Part shown: positions 36,892 to 48,329 of the stretch, one piece after another
How positions within the stretch are numbered: the first letter of the stretch is position 1
How the letters are laid out: each line of letters begins with the position of its first letter
Source of the DNA: Scalesia atractyloides
Lineage: Eukaryota; Streptophyta; Magnoliopsida; Asterales; Asteraceae
Assembly (NCBI GenBank): GCA_947069175.1
Contig: CAMTDV010000030.1
Coordinates: forward strand, 100,774,411 to 100,838,410
Direction: 5' to 3'
Length of the DNA: 64,000 bases
Notes under the pieces: generated by a model
What the model was told of the DNA's origin: nothing
Seen by the model: only the letters and a program-made list of their open reading frames with translations
Database searches by the model: none
Position numbers and translations under genes: made by a program

Positions 36892-38206
36892 TCCTAATTG
36901 CTTTCCACCAATTTTATCATAGATCCTATCAAGTCAATCAAGTTTTTTTTTTCAAACAAAGAAAAGACTACCCATAACCACCACAAGTGTCTTTTACCTC
37001 ACTTCTACTAACACTAAAGGAAAAAGTATGATATGTAACATCCAAAGTTTATAACTGCTTTGGAAGATTAGTCACCAAAAACGACTTTAGGAGACCGACA
37101 TCATAATATAAGTTAGGTATTAGTATAAAAAAGGTGTACATAAAAACACTAACAAGGTTTTTCATATATTGGGTTTCACCAATATGCAACTATGACTACT
37201 CAATTCGTTATTCCAATTTGTTAATAAGAACACATTTATATGTGACATAATAAATATTTACTAGTACAATAGTACTGGTATTTACAGCATACAAATGAAT
37301 ATAAAAAACGATTAATGAAAAAAATACTCTTACAAAACCTTGTTACGATAAAAATGACACACATGGAAAACTTGTAGATTATTAACTAGTTGAGTTGCAA
37401 AACCTATTTATAGTAGTAAGGTTCTTCTAAAAGCCGATCTTTGATGATTTAGAGACTTGTAATTTGAAGTAGAGGTGTACAAAAAAAAAAAAACGGTTTG
37501 GGCCCACAAACCGGTTCACAGTCTGACCCTATACACCAAAAAAATGGTTTGGGCCAAACAGGTTTAACCCCCGACCCAACTTGGCGGTTTGGAATGTGCA
37601 GAATTGGTTTGGATTTAACCGATTTAGAATAGGTTTGGAGCCCAAACCGGTTTAGAACCCAACCCAAACCGATTCGGATAGCTTTAGACTTTCAAACCTA
37701 AAATCAATTTATAAATTGACCCGGTCTGGGCCAAACCGATTTGAGCCCATGATGAAAAAAACCCGAGTCGGGTTACATACTGAAACAGTTTGGGCCTACA
37801 CCCGGTTTTATGTACACCTTTATTGTGAAGTGGCTAACCCTAGCATGACACCCCACATCATTTATAGGGAAATAAATCTTTATGTCTAAGAGAAGCCCAC
37901 TTGACCAAGAAGGCCCATCATGTCATGACCCAGCAGCATACCACCAAAACTTAATTATGAAATTGAGTTGGGTATTTTAAAAATACTACATTGAGCTTAT
38001 ATACATAAATAAACATACCCAATTTATGTATGCACATTTCTAAATATTTCAAACATGTACTACCATCTCAAACCTTAGCGAAACCTAATACCATGATGTT
38101 AGTGTCAACCTAAAAAATTACAAGCATAAAAAACTTCTTTCTATTCCTCCTACAAATACAAAGCCAAAAAAAAAATATCAATCAAGAACTCAAGCGACAA
38201 ATCTTC

Positions 38207-38593
38207 ATGGCAGGTTTTAAGTTAGATCCAATGGTGGTTATGATCATCATGGTGGCATATATGCGGTTTCATGTCACGCTAGCCGGAGAACTCATTCCTG
38301 TCGGCGGTCCCCTTGGCTGGAATGTTCCTAAAAACCCGAAAGATTACACCCTGTGGTCAGGGAAACAAAAATTCAAGACAACCGATATTCTTTGGTTCAC
38401 TGGAAAGGATTCGGTCGCAGAAGTGAAGGAGAAAGCGTACTACTCGTGCGACATAAAAAACCCTGTTCGACTTATCACATCCGGCCCTGACCGAATCACA
38501 TTGTTGACACCGGGCTCCCACTTTTTCATTTGCACCAAACTAGATCATTGCAACCTTGGTCAGAAGTTTATAGCCAATGTCTCGCCTAGCTAA
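38207..38593 (+). CDS. Intronless phytocyanin lacking the first copper histidine
   Basis: 128 residues. A signal peptide (about 1-26) precedes a plastocyanin-like domain. Cys109 (FFIC), His114 (DHC) and axial Gln119 (GQK) of the copper site are present, and Cys81/Cys115 can form the disulfide. The first histidine (His75 in the 28-kb gene) aligns with Asp68 in TGKDSVAEV, so type-1 copper binding is probably weakened or lost, as in early-nodulin-like members. There is no Pro-rich region and no GPI-type tail, so it is likely secreted to the wall. The intron normally found just before the first ligand is absent, suggesting a retrocopy origin. It is duplicated in tandem at 40662. The frame is intact and a clear ATG follows a short leader. 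Confidence 0.82.
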   Translation: MAGFKLDPMVVMIIMVAYMRFHVTLAGELIPVGGPLGWNVPKNPKDYTLWSGKQKFKTTDILWFTGKDSVAEVKEKAYYSCDIKNPVRLITSGPDRITLLTPGSHFFICTKLDHCNLGQKFIANVSPS

Positions 38594-39149
38594 TTAGATA
38601 AAATATTTCAAAATTGTTGATGTCTGAGTGGTATTAAAGCAATGTATAAGAAACATATAGTGGCCAATTTCACAAAGATGTGGTCATATAGCATAACTTA
38701 TAACATAACTTGACAAACGGGGTAGGGCTCAACTACAAAGTGTGTTTTGTCTACAACGTATAAGTGGTTTGGACCTTTAGATTAAAATAATTTATGGATT
38801 GTTATGGTTCGAATATAGTGTATCATTAATTTTTTACTCTGTTATCATGTAGTGTTTTATATTCAAAGTTGTATGATTGTGTGTTTGAGTTTGCAATTGT
38901 AGCTGATCAAACACACAAAAGTTACTTTCTTAAAAAATTACAATGAGATAATATATCTTGTAAAATGTCAATAACTATCTCTCTCATACATACATAACTT
39001 AAATAGCTTTTTAACCAACAAAACAACTAGACTAAACCGTTTTAAACTATGTACACTCTGCACATGTGTTAACATGATCACATGGTATAAAGTGCCTTCT
39101 TATTTTGATAACAATAACATATATAAATCGATAGAATGTTCAGTCTATT

Positions 39150-39400
39150 CATACACATTTTTTTTGAACGTCCAACAAATCCCGGCCACACATGTACACC
39201 CATTGGCAAAAGGTCACCCACGCCCGCGATTACAACAACACTAGTGACTCGGCCCGTCACCAATTCAAGAGGAAACTCACTGTCTGAGGGTCTACTGTGG
39301 TAAATCCTCTGGCTCGCGCATGACATTTTGTCACGAACGAGACTATAACTAGCGACCTTCCCTAGAGAAAGTCACCGGCGTACCGCTATAGCAATGCCCC
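39150..39400 (-). mobile_element. tRNA-derived SINE (unit 1 copy)
   Basis: On the minus strand: a tatagcggtacgc A-box-like stretch, then ggtcgctagttatagtctcg (B-box-like), a body, and a gttcaaaaaaaa tail. The same insertion occurs in unit 2 (41730-41980), so it predates the tandem duplication. The tail resembles that of the SINE at 36542. Confidence 0.6.
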
Positions 39401-40661
39401 AACACATATCTTACAAGTATCTGTTTTTATATTATTAGTTGAGTTGCAAAACCTATTTAAAGCAGTAAGGTTCTTAAAGAAGCCGAAGTTTGATAATCCG
39501 AAGACTCATAATGTGAAGTAGAGGTGTACAAAAGAAAACCGGTTTGGGCTGGCAAACCGGTTCACAGTCGACCCTATACGCAAAAAATGGGCTTGGCCAA
39601 ACCGGCTTAATTTCTGACCCAACCCGGCGGTTTAGAAACAGTTTGGGATTTCAAACCTAAAATCGATTCATAAACCGAGCTGGTTTGGGCCAAACAAATT
39701 TAGAATAGGTTAAGAACCCAACCCAAACCGATTCAGATAGGTTCGGACTTTCAAACCTAAAATTGATTAATAAACCAAACCGATTTGGGCCAGACTGGTT
39801 TGAGCCCATGGTGAAAAACCTAAGTCTGTTTACATACCGAACTGGTTTGGGCCTAAACACGGTTTTTTACACCTAATGTGGCTTACCCTAGCATGACTCT
39901 GTGGCATTTTTCCTTTATATAGAGAAAAAAATCTAGATATCTTAGACAAGCCCATTTGGCAAAGAAGGCCCATCATGATCAATCAGATCTGCAAAACCTT
40001 TTGCAGCTCAGTAAATCAACTAGCAGTCCATATAACCTAATTACAAAATTGAGTTGTGTATTTTAACAATACTAAATTGAGCATAGATACATATATAAAC
40101 ATACCAAATTAATACATGGGAAGACGATCATAAGAAAACTCTTTTCAAGGGAGAAAACCAAAAAAAAAAAAAAAACTATTGAAAAAACACCTTGCAGACT
40201 GCAAGGACGTTTTTATATTACACATGTATAATACGTAATATACTACACATACGTTATAGTACGCAATTTTTCCATTGTTTTTGGAATATACTGCACATAT
40301 GTATTGTACGAAAAATAAAAATTTTGGAAAAAGAAACGTACTATTACACGTGTAATAAATAATGTCGTTTTTGCCTTGCGGAGCAACGTGTGTTTCAGGT
40401 AGTTTTTTTAGTTTTTTTCATTAAATTGAGAATTCTCATGATTCCTCTCCTTAATATATGTACATTTCTGAATATTTTAAACATAATATTGAGTTGTGTA
40501 AACCTAAAAATACATATTTTAGTATGATAACTTTAGGAGTGAAGCCCAACACCATGTGTTGTGTAAACCTAAAAATACAAACATAAAAAACTTCTTCCTT
40601 ACCTTCCGACATATACAAATCTAAAGACTTTAATCAATCTTCATACATGAGATCAGTTGTC

Positions 40662-41027
40662 ATGGCAGGTTTCAGGTTAGATTCAATGGTGGTAATGACC
40701 ATCATGGTGTCATATATGCGGTTTCATGTCACGCTGGCCGGAGAAGTGATTCCTGTCGGCGGTCCTCTTGGCTGGAATGTTCCTGCAAACCTGAAAGATT
40801 ACGCCCTGTGGTCAGGAAAACAAAAATTTAAGACAACCGATGTTCTTTGGTTTACCGGAAAGGATTCGGTCGCTGAAGTGAAGGAGAAAGCGTACTACTC
40901 GTGCGACATAAAAAACCCCGTTCGACTTATCACGTCTGGCCCTGACCGAATTACATTGTTGACACCGGGCTCCCACTTTTTCATCTGCACCAAACTAGAT
41001 CATTGCAACCTTGGTCAGAAGTTATAG
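40662..41027 (+). CDS. Second intronless phytocyanin, C-terminally shortened by a 1-bp deletion
   Basis: Closely matches the 38207 gene: same signal peptide type, same Asp in place of the first histidine, and Cys, His and Gln ligands retained. In unit 1 the end reads cagaagtttatagcc; here it reads cagaagttatagcc. The missing T brings a TAG into frame right after GQKL, removing FIANVSPS, the final beta strand of the fold. An upstream in-frame ATG at 40647 would add five residues; the ATG at 40662 corresponds to the start of the sister gene. The truncation may destabilise the product, so this is either a young pseudogene or a slightly shortened protein. Confidence 0.75.
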   Translation: MAGFRLDSMVVMTIMVSYMRFHVTLAGEVIPVGGPLGWNVPANLKDYALWSGKQKFKTTDVLWFTGKDSVAEVKEKAYYSCDIKNPVRLITSGPDRITLLTPGSHFFICTKLDHCNLGQKL

Positions 41028-41729
41028 CCAATGTCTCCCCTAGCTAATTAGATAAAATATTTCAAAATTGTTGATGTATGAGTGGTATTGAAGCAATGTA
41101 TAAGAAACATATGACATTAGTCACCAATTTCACAAAGATGTGGTCATATAAGATAACTTGACCAACTGGGTGAGCCTCAACTACAAAGTGTGTTTTGTCT
41201 AAAAAGTATAAGTGATGTGCGCGTTTAGATTAAAATAATTTATGGATTGTTATGGTTTGAATATGGTGTTTATTAATTTTTTACTCTGTTATCTATCGGT
41301 TTTGCCCGTTTTGGTTTTTTAGATGATATGGCTTTAATCATCGAATTGTTGACATTTTTATATAGATTATGTGTTTGAGTACGAAAGTTTATGAGTTTGC
41401 AATTGCAGCTGATCACACACACAAAATGAATAAGTTGATTTTTATTACTTGCTTAAAAATTTACAAAGAGATAGTATATCTTGTAAAATGTCTATAACTA
41501 ACTCTCTCTCATACATACATAACTTAAATAGCTTTTTAACCAACATAACAACTAGACTAAACCGTTTTAAACTATGTACACTTTGCACATGTTTTAACAT
41601 GGTATAAAATGCCTTCTTATTTTGTTAACGATAACATATATAAATCACATGGTATAAAATGCCTACTTATTTTGTTAACGATAACATATATAAATCGATA
41701 GAATGTTCGGTCTGTTCCTACACATATTT

Positions 41730-41980
41730 CTTTTGAACATCCAACAAAGCCCGGTCACACGGGTTACACCCATTGGCAAAAGGTCACTTGCGCCCGCGAC
41801 CACAGACAGCGCTAGTGACTCAGCCCGTCACCAATTCAAGAGGAAATTCACTGTCTGATAGTCCACTATGGTAAATTCTCTGATTCGCGCATGACATTTT
41901 ATCACGAACGAGACTACAACCGACGACCCACCTTAGAGAAAGTCCTTAGGGTTCTACTAGAACAATGTCCCTACACATAT
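41730..41980 (-). mobile_element. tRNA-derived SINE (unit 2 copy)
   Basis: Diverged copy of the 39150-39400 SINE at the same relative place. The B-box-like region reads gtcgtcggttgtagtctcg, and the A-rich tail reads gttcaaaagaaa. Confidence 0.58.
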
Positions 41981-42279
41981 TAATCGTAAATTTAATAAAC
42001 ATATATACTATTTACATGTATCTGTTTTTATAATTTAACAATACTTCGTAACTTTTAAACATTTTAGCTTTCATATGACTTATATGCTATTTGTTAACTA
42101 ACAATACTTCGTAACTTTTAAACATTTTAGCTTCATATCATTTGTTAACTTGTGATGTTTATAGGAGTCAAAGTGAAGTTTAGACCGGCTTATTGTTTTT
42201 TTCTATATATCTTGTAAATTTAATTTGATTATAATTAATATCTCCAAGATTTACTGACCGTTATCTTCATTGAGGGTCG

Positions 42280-42940
42280 AGGCAATACATGTCAGCGGTA
42301 GAGTATCAATTCTTCCTTAAATACCGGTTAATGATCTCATTGTTTCCGGTTGATAAGTCTTACCCAGTTTGCTGCAAAGTTTGTTTGGATAACTTTGGGG
42401 AGCATGCGGTCCATTGCATGAAGCTACCGAGTTTTAAATACAGACATGACTTGGTCAGGGATGTCCTATTTGATGTGCTTAAGCGGGTCAGAATCTTCGC
42501 AAAAAAAGAGGCCCATGTGAATTTTTTGACTGACCCGCTTCAAGGGAGGTCCACTCTTTGGCCAGTGGATTTTCTTGTGTTTGGTTGCGCAGGTGGGAAA
42601 CACGCATGTGCGGATCTGACCGGGGTGTCCCCCTTGTCGGGCTCAGGGAAAACCGTTTCGTGACTGGCTAGGTTGTGTTGAAAGCAGAATCAGGGAAGGT
42701 CGCTAAGCATGAAAAAGCTTATGCTGTGAATCAACATGTTACCATTCCTTTGCCTTTGATACTTTCATGTCTCTTGCCTCTGAAGCTGTCGGTTTCCTAG
42801 ATGGACTGCCGAAGGTTGTGCACAACAATTTCTTGACGCTGAAGAACATAGTTTTGTTTTTGATAGAATTAAATTAGCTTTTCAAAAGGGGTTACGACGC
42901 AAGTTATTTCCCGTTTACGTAGCATTGCTATGTAATTTCC
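42280..42940 (+). pseudogene. Degenerate plant reverse-transcriptase-associated domain
   Basis: A 124-residue frame (42289-42663) includes CCKVCLDNFGEHAVHCMKL and RSTLWPVDFLVFG, then HACADLTGVSPL. After a stop the similarity continues with GKVAKHEKAYAVNQHVTIPF and LRRKLF-like pieces to about 42940. This Cys/His block followed by a DLTG(V)SPL segment is a recurrent domain beside reverse-transcriptase-like sequences in plant genomes. The frame is broken by stops, and the upstream polymerase part is missing. The family is recognised by pattern only. Confidence 0.45.
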
Positions 42941-43325
42941 CAAGAGATGATTGTTTATAAAGTCAACGTAGAAAGTTCACTTTTTGTTAATTTGATATAA
43001 TCCGGTTTTTGAAATCAGTACAACCAGTCTCATTAATGTGACAGGTTTTCAAATTAAAGTAAATATCAATATCAATTCATAATTTCATGAAAGTTATATC
43101 TTTATTGGATGAACCCTAGCTAACTATATGAAATGAACATGTTTTAAACTAAAAAGCAAGAAAACATATTTTTAGTTATTTAATTTTCATGTCAGATGAA
43201 CATGTTACGTTTTAAACAAACTATTACATCATAATTTATGTTACGTTTTAAACAAACTATTACATCATAATTTAGGTGAGGATTCAAGTCTGAAAGCTAA
43301 AAACTTCTTTTGATATCCTCTTTAA

Positions 43326-43626
43326 TAGTTAATTACTGTTTTCGTCCATGTGGTTTGTAAAAAATCACTATTTCAGTCCATTAGTTTAAAAAATTACGAT
43401 TTCAGTCCCTGTGGTTTCACTTTCGTAACCATTTCAGTCCATGTGGTTTCACTTTCGTAACCACTTCAATCAATTTATTATGTAGTACAGGGACTGAAAT
43501 GGTTGCGAGGTGGACTGAAATGGTTAGGAAAAGTGAAACCACAGGGACTGAAATCGCAATTTTTAAACTAATGGACTGAAATAGTGATTTTTGACAAACC
43601 ACAGGGACGAAAACAGTAATTAAATC
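43326..43626. mobile_element. 301-bp foldback MITE (MULE type), perfect 9-bp TSD
   Basis: cctctttaa occurs at 43317-43325 and 43627-43635. The halves are inverted copies (ttaattactgttttcgtcc, then atttcagtcc and ggactgaaat repeats). Non-coding. Confidence 0.85.
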
Positions 43627-43716
43627 CCTCTTTAAATATACAAATCCAGCCCTATTTAAAATGAAAAACCTTTAAGAATTTACTTGATCAAACTTGACAT
43701 TTTCGAAGCTGAATCT

Positions 43717-44136
43717 TGTTGTGGTTATGACCATCATGGTGGCATATGTGCTCACCACCCGTTATCCTCGCCAACAATATGCTCAATAACCATCATGGTG
43801 GCATATGTGCGGTTGCCCACCATGATGGCTGTTGAGCATATTATTGACGAGGATAACGGGTGGTGTTAGCCTATTGAATGTGATGGCTATGCCCCTTATG
43901 AACAATGGACCAAAGAACAGAAATTCACCAAAGGTGATGTTCTCATTTTTAACTTTGCTGGAACGCATGACGTCGTGGAAGTGACGAAGGATGCGCTCAC
44001 AACATGTAACACAACCGCTGCCAAGAACGTCATTAGCACGAACCCCGCCAAGATCACCTTGACAAGCGGCATTCATTATTATATTTGCACGCTTCATTGT
44101 ACAGGTGGTCAGAAATTAGTTTTTGAAGTTAAATAG
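43717..44136 (+). pseudogene. Phytocyanin pseudogene with stop codon and palindromic insertion
   Basis: The leader gttatgaccatcatggtggc resembles the signal-peptide DNA of the 38-kb gene. The domain is readable from about 43822 (EHIIDEDNGW) to the stop at 44136. A TAG at 43867-43869 breaks the frame. Downstream the fold is clear: LIFNFAGTHDVVEV keeps the first histidine, then YYIC, LHC and GGQK give Cys, His and Gln. Two residues between the Cys and His ligands are missing compared with the other family members here. There is no intron at the usual site. A 49-bp palindrome lies in the signal-peptide region. Non-functional. Confidence 0.8.
43753..43865. repeat. 49-bp inverted repeat in the phytocyanin pseudogene
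   Basis: The left arm (43753-43801, starting caccacccgttatcctcg) and right arm (43817-43865, ending cgaggataacgggtggtg) are inverted with few mismatches, separated by 15 bp. accatcatggtggcatatgt is also directly repeated at 43730 and 43789. Confidence 0.9.
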
Positions 44137-45092
44137 TTGAATATGAATATCGTGAATTTATCATGATTATGTATTAAATAATAATGGGGGAATTTCATAT
44201 GTATCTCTACAAACTTACAAAATGTCTAACGTACTTAATGGAAACTTAAAGTATCATATATGTCCTGATCAAATGAATTTTAGTTTATGACTATTTTATC
44301 TCTCATAAATACATCATTCGAATCCTATTTCTATATGTGTGGATAGACGGCTCAAAGTTGTAGGATTTTGGTAGTCAATCGCCACATGCTTTAACTTGAT
44401 GGTTTTTAAATGGATTTCTTGTATGCTTCAAGTCAATTGCCCTTTTTCTTGAATCGCAGTCTTCAATCGAGTAGCTGATAGATTGAATCAAAGTCTTTAA
44501 TCGAATAGTCGACTTCTTCAATCAACGTCGAATAGTAATTGGAAACCGAATAGCCAATTGCATCAATGACCATCGAATAGCCCACTTCAAACACAACTGG
44601 TAAGTAAAATAAAAAAAGGAGAGTTTCTTAATTATTGGGTACATTTAAATACCAAAAGGGCTTGTAGCCTGCGGTACCAAGATGTATTGAAAAAGTGTTC
44701 TGGGTTCTAGTTTCGTGCTGAACATTGGTGTAGATTTGGGCGTAAGTTTAGACGGTGTGTGAGTTAGTCGTTAAAAAAACGTTAGAACATACATTTTTTG
44801 GTTGAACATAATGGAGTACGCCTGACTGACTAACTCTAGATTGTTTACACAGTAGATTGTGTTGGATCTCTGGGAGAATGGTGTGTGTTTTTAATTAAAC
44901 AGTTTGAATAGATATGGAAATCCAAACAAAAACAATATATGTCCAAAGATAATTGAAAAATTATAATTGTCAAGTAAATGTAAATGGTCAATAAATTGAA
45001 ATCTAAATAAAATTCACATATAAACCCATCAATCACAATAATCAAAGAGATTGATGAGTGTTTATTATATTTTTATCATAAAAAGAAGACAA
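44137..45092. other. Intergenic, no gene
   Basis: Contains dispersed aatcgaatag words (44460-44585). The right part, cacaataatcaaagagatt up to 45092, matches sequence upstream of the second DC1 pseudogene near 60780. Confidence 0.45.
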
Positions 45093-45303
45093 AATTGCAC
45101 AAATCAACCTTTATGTTATATCCAAACTGCACTTCATATCTTTCACTATGAAATCGGCCAAACCCAACCTTTATATTCATGTTTTGTTACATTCTATAAC
45201 CTTTACAACTAACGTGGTCCAAACACTCAGTTAAGTTAGCTCACACGCTTTGCATGTGAGGGTACTATGGTCTTTTATAACATAAAGGTTGATTTGTGCA
45301 AAA
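45093..45303 (+). mobile_element. MITE forming the left tip of the foldback
   Basis: Ends ttgcacaaatcaaccttta and its inverse (taaaggttgatttgtgcaa). About 210 bp, non-coding. Confidence 0.75.
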
Positions 45304-45368
45304 ATATAATTATATATATAGTAGAATAGTTTTTTTTTTTGCAAAAACATTATTATTTGTTAATAATC

Positions 45369-45431
<63 letters not shown>

Positions 45432-47049
45432 AACATATATAAAAAATTAGTTTTAAAATTTATTTTAAAAATTCCTTTTTTAATATTTTTATAAAGTAAA
45501 TAAATAATGATAAGATAGATTACTTTTTATATAAAGAATAAATAAAACACAAATTTTTAAAATAAAATTATTGTAATGTCCGAAATATTTCTATAATTTC
45601 ATATAATGGATGTTTTAAAATTACTCAAGCTAAAAAGTATTTTTTCATGAATATGTAAATATGTGTTTATAAAAAAAATTATTAGACAAATTTATATCGA
45701 TAAGAAACTAATAAATTAATTTGACGTTTAATAAACTGAAGTTTATTAACGATTTTTTTAAATGTCAAATTAATTTATTAGTTTCTTTTGTCAATATAAA
45801 TTTATCTAGTATTTTGTTTTTATAAACACATACTTACATATACATAAAAAATACTTTTTAGTTTGAGTAGTTTTAAAACGTCTGTTATAATTATATATAA
45901 TTATAAAATATTCCGGTCATTAAAATAATAACTTTATTTAAAAGAATTTGTGTTTTAGTTATACTTTATATAAAAATTAATTTATCTTGTCGTTATTATT
46001 TACTTTAGAAAAAATATTAAAATCAGAATTTTTGTAGAATATATCTAAAACTAATTTTTATATAAATATAATTATTAACAAATAATAATGTTTTTGCAAA
46101 AAAAAAAAATAATAATTCTACTATATGTATAATAACATTTTGCGCAGATCAACCTTTATCACTACTACACAAATGGGCAAAAGTAACCGAAATTTACGAT
46201 CAACAAAAATGGTCGGAAATGTAGCGACTACATTTGCGACTAAATCAAAATTGGTCGCAAACTTAGCGACCAAAGCAAATCGGTCGCAAAAATAGCGACC
46301 AAGCCCAACTCGGTCGCAAATTTAGCTACCAAGCCCAAATCGGTCGCAAACTTAGCAACCAAAACAAAAGCAGTCACAAATTCAGCGACCAAAACAAAAT
46401 TTGAGGCAAATTTTGCAACCGAGTTTTTTTGGTCGCAAACAGTAGCAAATGTAGCGACCAACTTTTTTTCGGTCGTAAATGTAGCGACCTAAAAAAATCG
46501 GTTGTATAACGGTTGTAAATGTAGTGACCAATTGAAAACGGTCGCAAATTTAGCCACTAAAATAAAAACTGGTCGCAAATCTAGCGACTAAAAAAATTCT
46601 GCCGTAAAATGATCGCAAATTTAGCGACCGAAACAAAATTCGTCGCAAATTTAGCGACTAAACTTTTTGGTTGTTAAACAGTCGCAAATGTAGCGACCGA
46701 AATTGTTTTGGTCGCAAATGTAACGACTGGAATTATTAAAGTCGCAAATGCAGTCGCTATTTGTACAAAATAATAAAAGCTAATAAAAATGAAATTTAAC
46801 TTGGTTGAAAAAACGGACGCAGATAGAGCGGCCCAACTCGTTTTAGTCGCAAATACGAACACTGTTTTTAAAAAAAATAAGATATATACAAGAATTAATT
46901 TGGTTGAAAAACGGTCGGAAATAGCAACCGAAATTATTTCCGTAGCAAACATACTTGCCAATTTTGGAAACTATTATAACAAAAAATATAAGTTAAATTG
47001 TCACAAAAATGGCCGCAAATATAGTTACTTTCGGTCATTCGGAGTCAGT

Positions 47050-48060
47050 ATCGATTATTGAGGAGTAATTCAAGTTATATTAGTCAATTACGTTTAACTA
47101 GTTTATTTAGATCAATTAGGGACAAATACAGAAGATTATGAGAAATTATTCGTAGTTATGATCAATTAAAGACAATTAGGATCGATTAGATACAATTAGG
47201 CAGTAATTAGTGTTAATGATGGTCGATAATAGTTAACGAAGGTGAACTAAGTGCAATTAGGGTTAGTTAGGACCAATTGGGGGGGGGGGGGGGATAGTAG
47301 CTCACGGTAAATTAGTGTTATTAGTCGGGGATCATTAGGTTTAACTAGTGCTAATAGTGCCAATTTAAGTTACCGATGATCGATTCATTGTCAGTGAAGG
47401 CTATTTTGTGTCATTATTCGTCAATTATGACCAGTTAATGCCAATCTGGGTTAACATGGGCAATTAGGGTTGATTATGTTTAATATAGGTCATTGATAGT
47501 CAATAAGGGTCGATGATAGGTAAATTAAGGCCAATTGGTGTCCATTAGGGTCAATAGGGGTAATTTAGGTTGACAATGATTAATAATTAACAAGGATAAA
47601 CTAGAAATAGTTATGGTTTATGGTAATACATATATTAACGTGATATAACTCATTATGGTCTGTCAACCTTATGAGGATTTAATATAACCTATTGCCATTT
47701 ATCATTCAATTTTTGTTTCATTAGGTCAACCATGGTCAACAATGATATTCCTTGGTATCTTGCAATTATGGGCAATTAGGGAAGATTGTGGTAAATGAGG
47801 GTTAATAATGGTCATGGCCACTAGTTAAGATCAACGAGCGATAGTTAGTGTATTAGTCAATGGTGGCTAATGAGCGTCAATGTTATTTAGTTAGGGGAAA
47901 TCAGAGCCACTTGGTTTCCGTTGGGTCCAATTAGGTCAATAAATGTTAATGGTTACCAATTAAGGTCAATTTTGGTCAATTATGGAGAACAAATTTCAAT
48001 TAGAATCAACCATGATTAGCGATCAACAATCATGGTTACTTATGGTCACTATCATTTGAT
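47050..48060. repeat. Degenerate short-word repeat (ggtcaattaggg type)
   Basis: About 1 kb in which words like aattagggt, ggtcaatta, gttaatgatggtc recur without a fixed period. A 14-bp G run lies at 47280-47293. It may be an eroded minisatellite. Non-coding. Confidence 0.55.
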
Positions 48061-48329
48061 TGAAGAGAACTTATCATTCAAAGAGAAACTTGGATCTATT
48101 CTTAATGGACACAAACGTACTATGCGTTGAAAGTGGTGCGTAAAACGAATCGAATAGCGAAATTTGAATTAGTTGAATTAAATTATTCAAAACTGTTGTT
48201 TTTCTTACTTGGATTTGTATTCGATTCTGATTATATGTTATATCATAAATTTCATATTTTGATGTGTTTGTAGTTTCATACATATGGAATAAAGATTTTG
48301 AAGATATGTTTATGTTCTATTGTATCATA

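Larger units (their letters stand above)
37384..39432 (+). repeat. Tandem duplication unit 1 (phytocyanin, SINE, flanks)
   Basis: Starts at gttgagttgcaaaacctatt and includes an aaaccggtttgggcc-rich tract (37486-37810), the phytocyanin gene at 38207 and a SINE. Unit 2 repeats the same order from 39433 to about 42015. Confidence 0.82.
39433..42015 (+). repeat. Tandem duplication unit 2
   Basis: Same order as unit 1. It has an extra ~380 bp upstream of the gene (about 40110-40440) and a local ~50-bp duplication (about 41598-41697, catggtataaaatgcc twice). Confidence 0.8.

Noticed and set aside
43326..43626. Hairpin transcript or microRNA precursor
   Set aside because: A strong foldback, but the perfect 9-bp target duplication identifies it as a MITE; small-RNA data would be needed to say more.
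45375..45425. (TA)n as a possible centromeric or regulatory signal
   Set aside because: Simple dinucleotide expansion inside the foldback arm; several similar tracts occur in the window.
46240..46961. Two repetitive open frames (VAKFAT-like repeats)
   Set aside because: Translations of the GCGACC/GGTCGC subterminal array of the CACTA-ended segment, not proteins.
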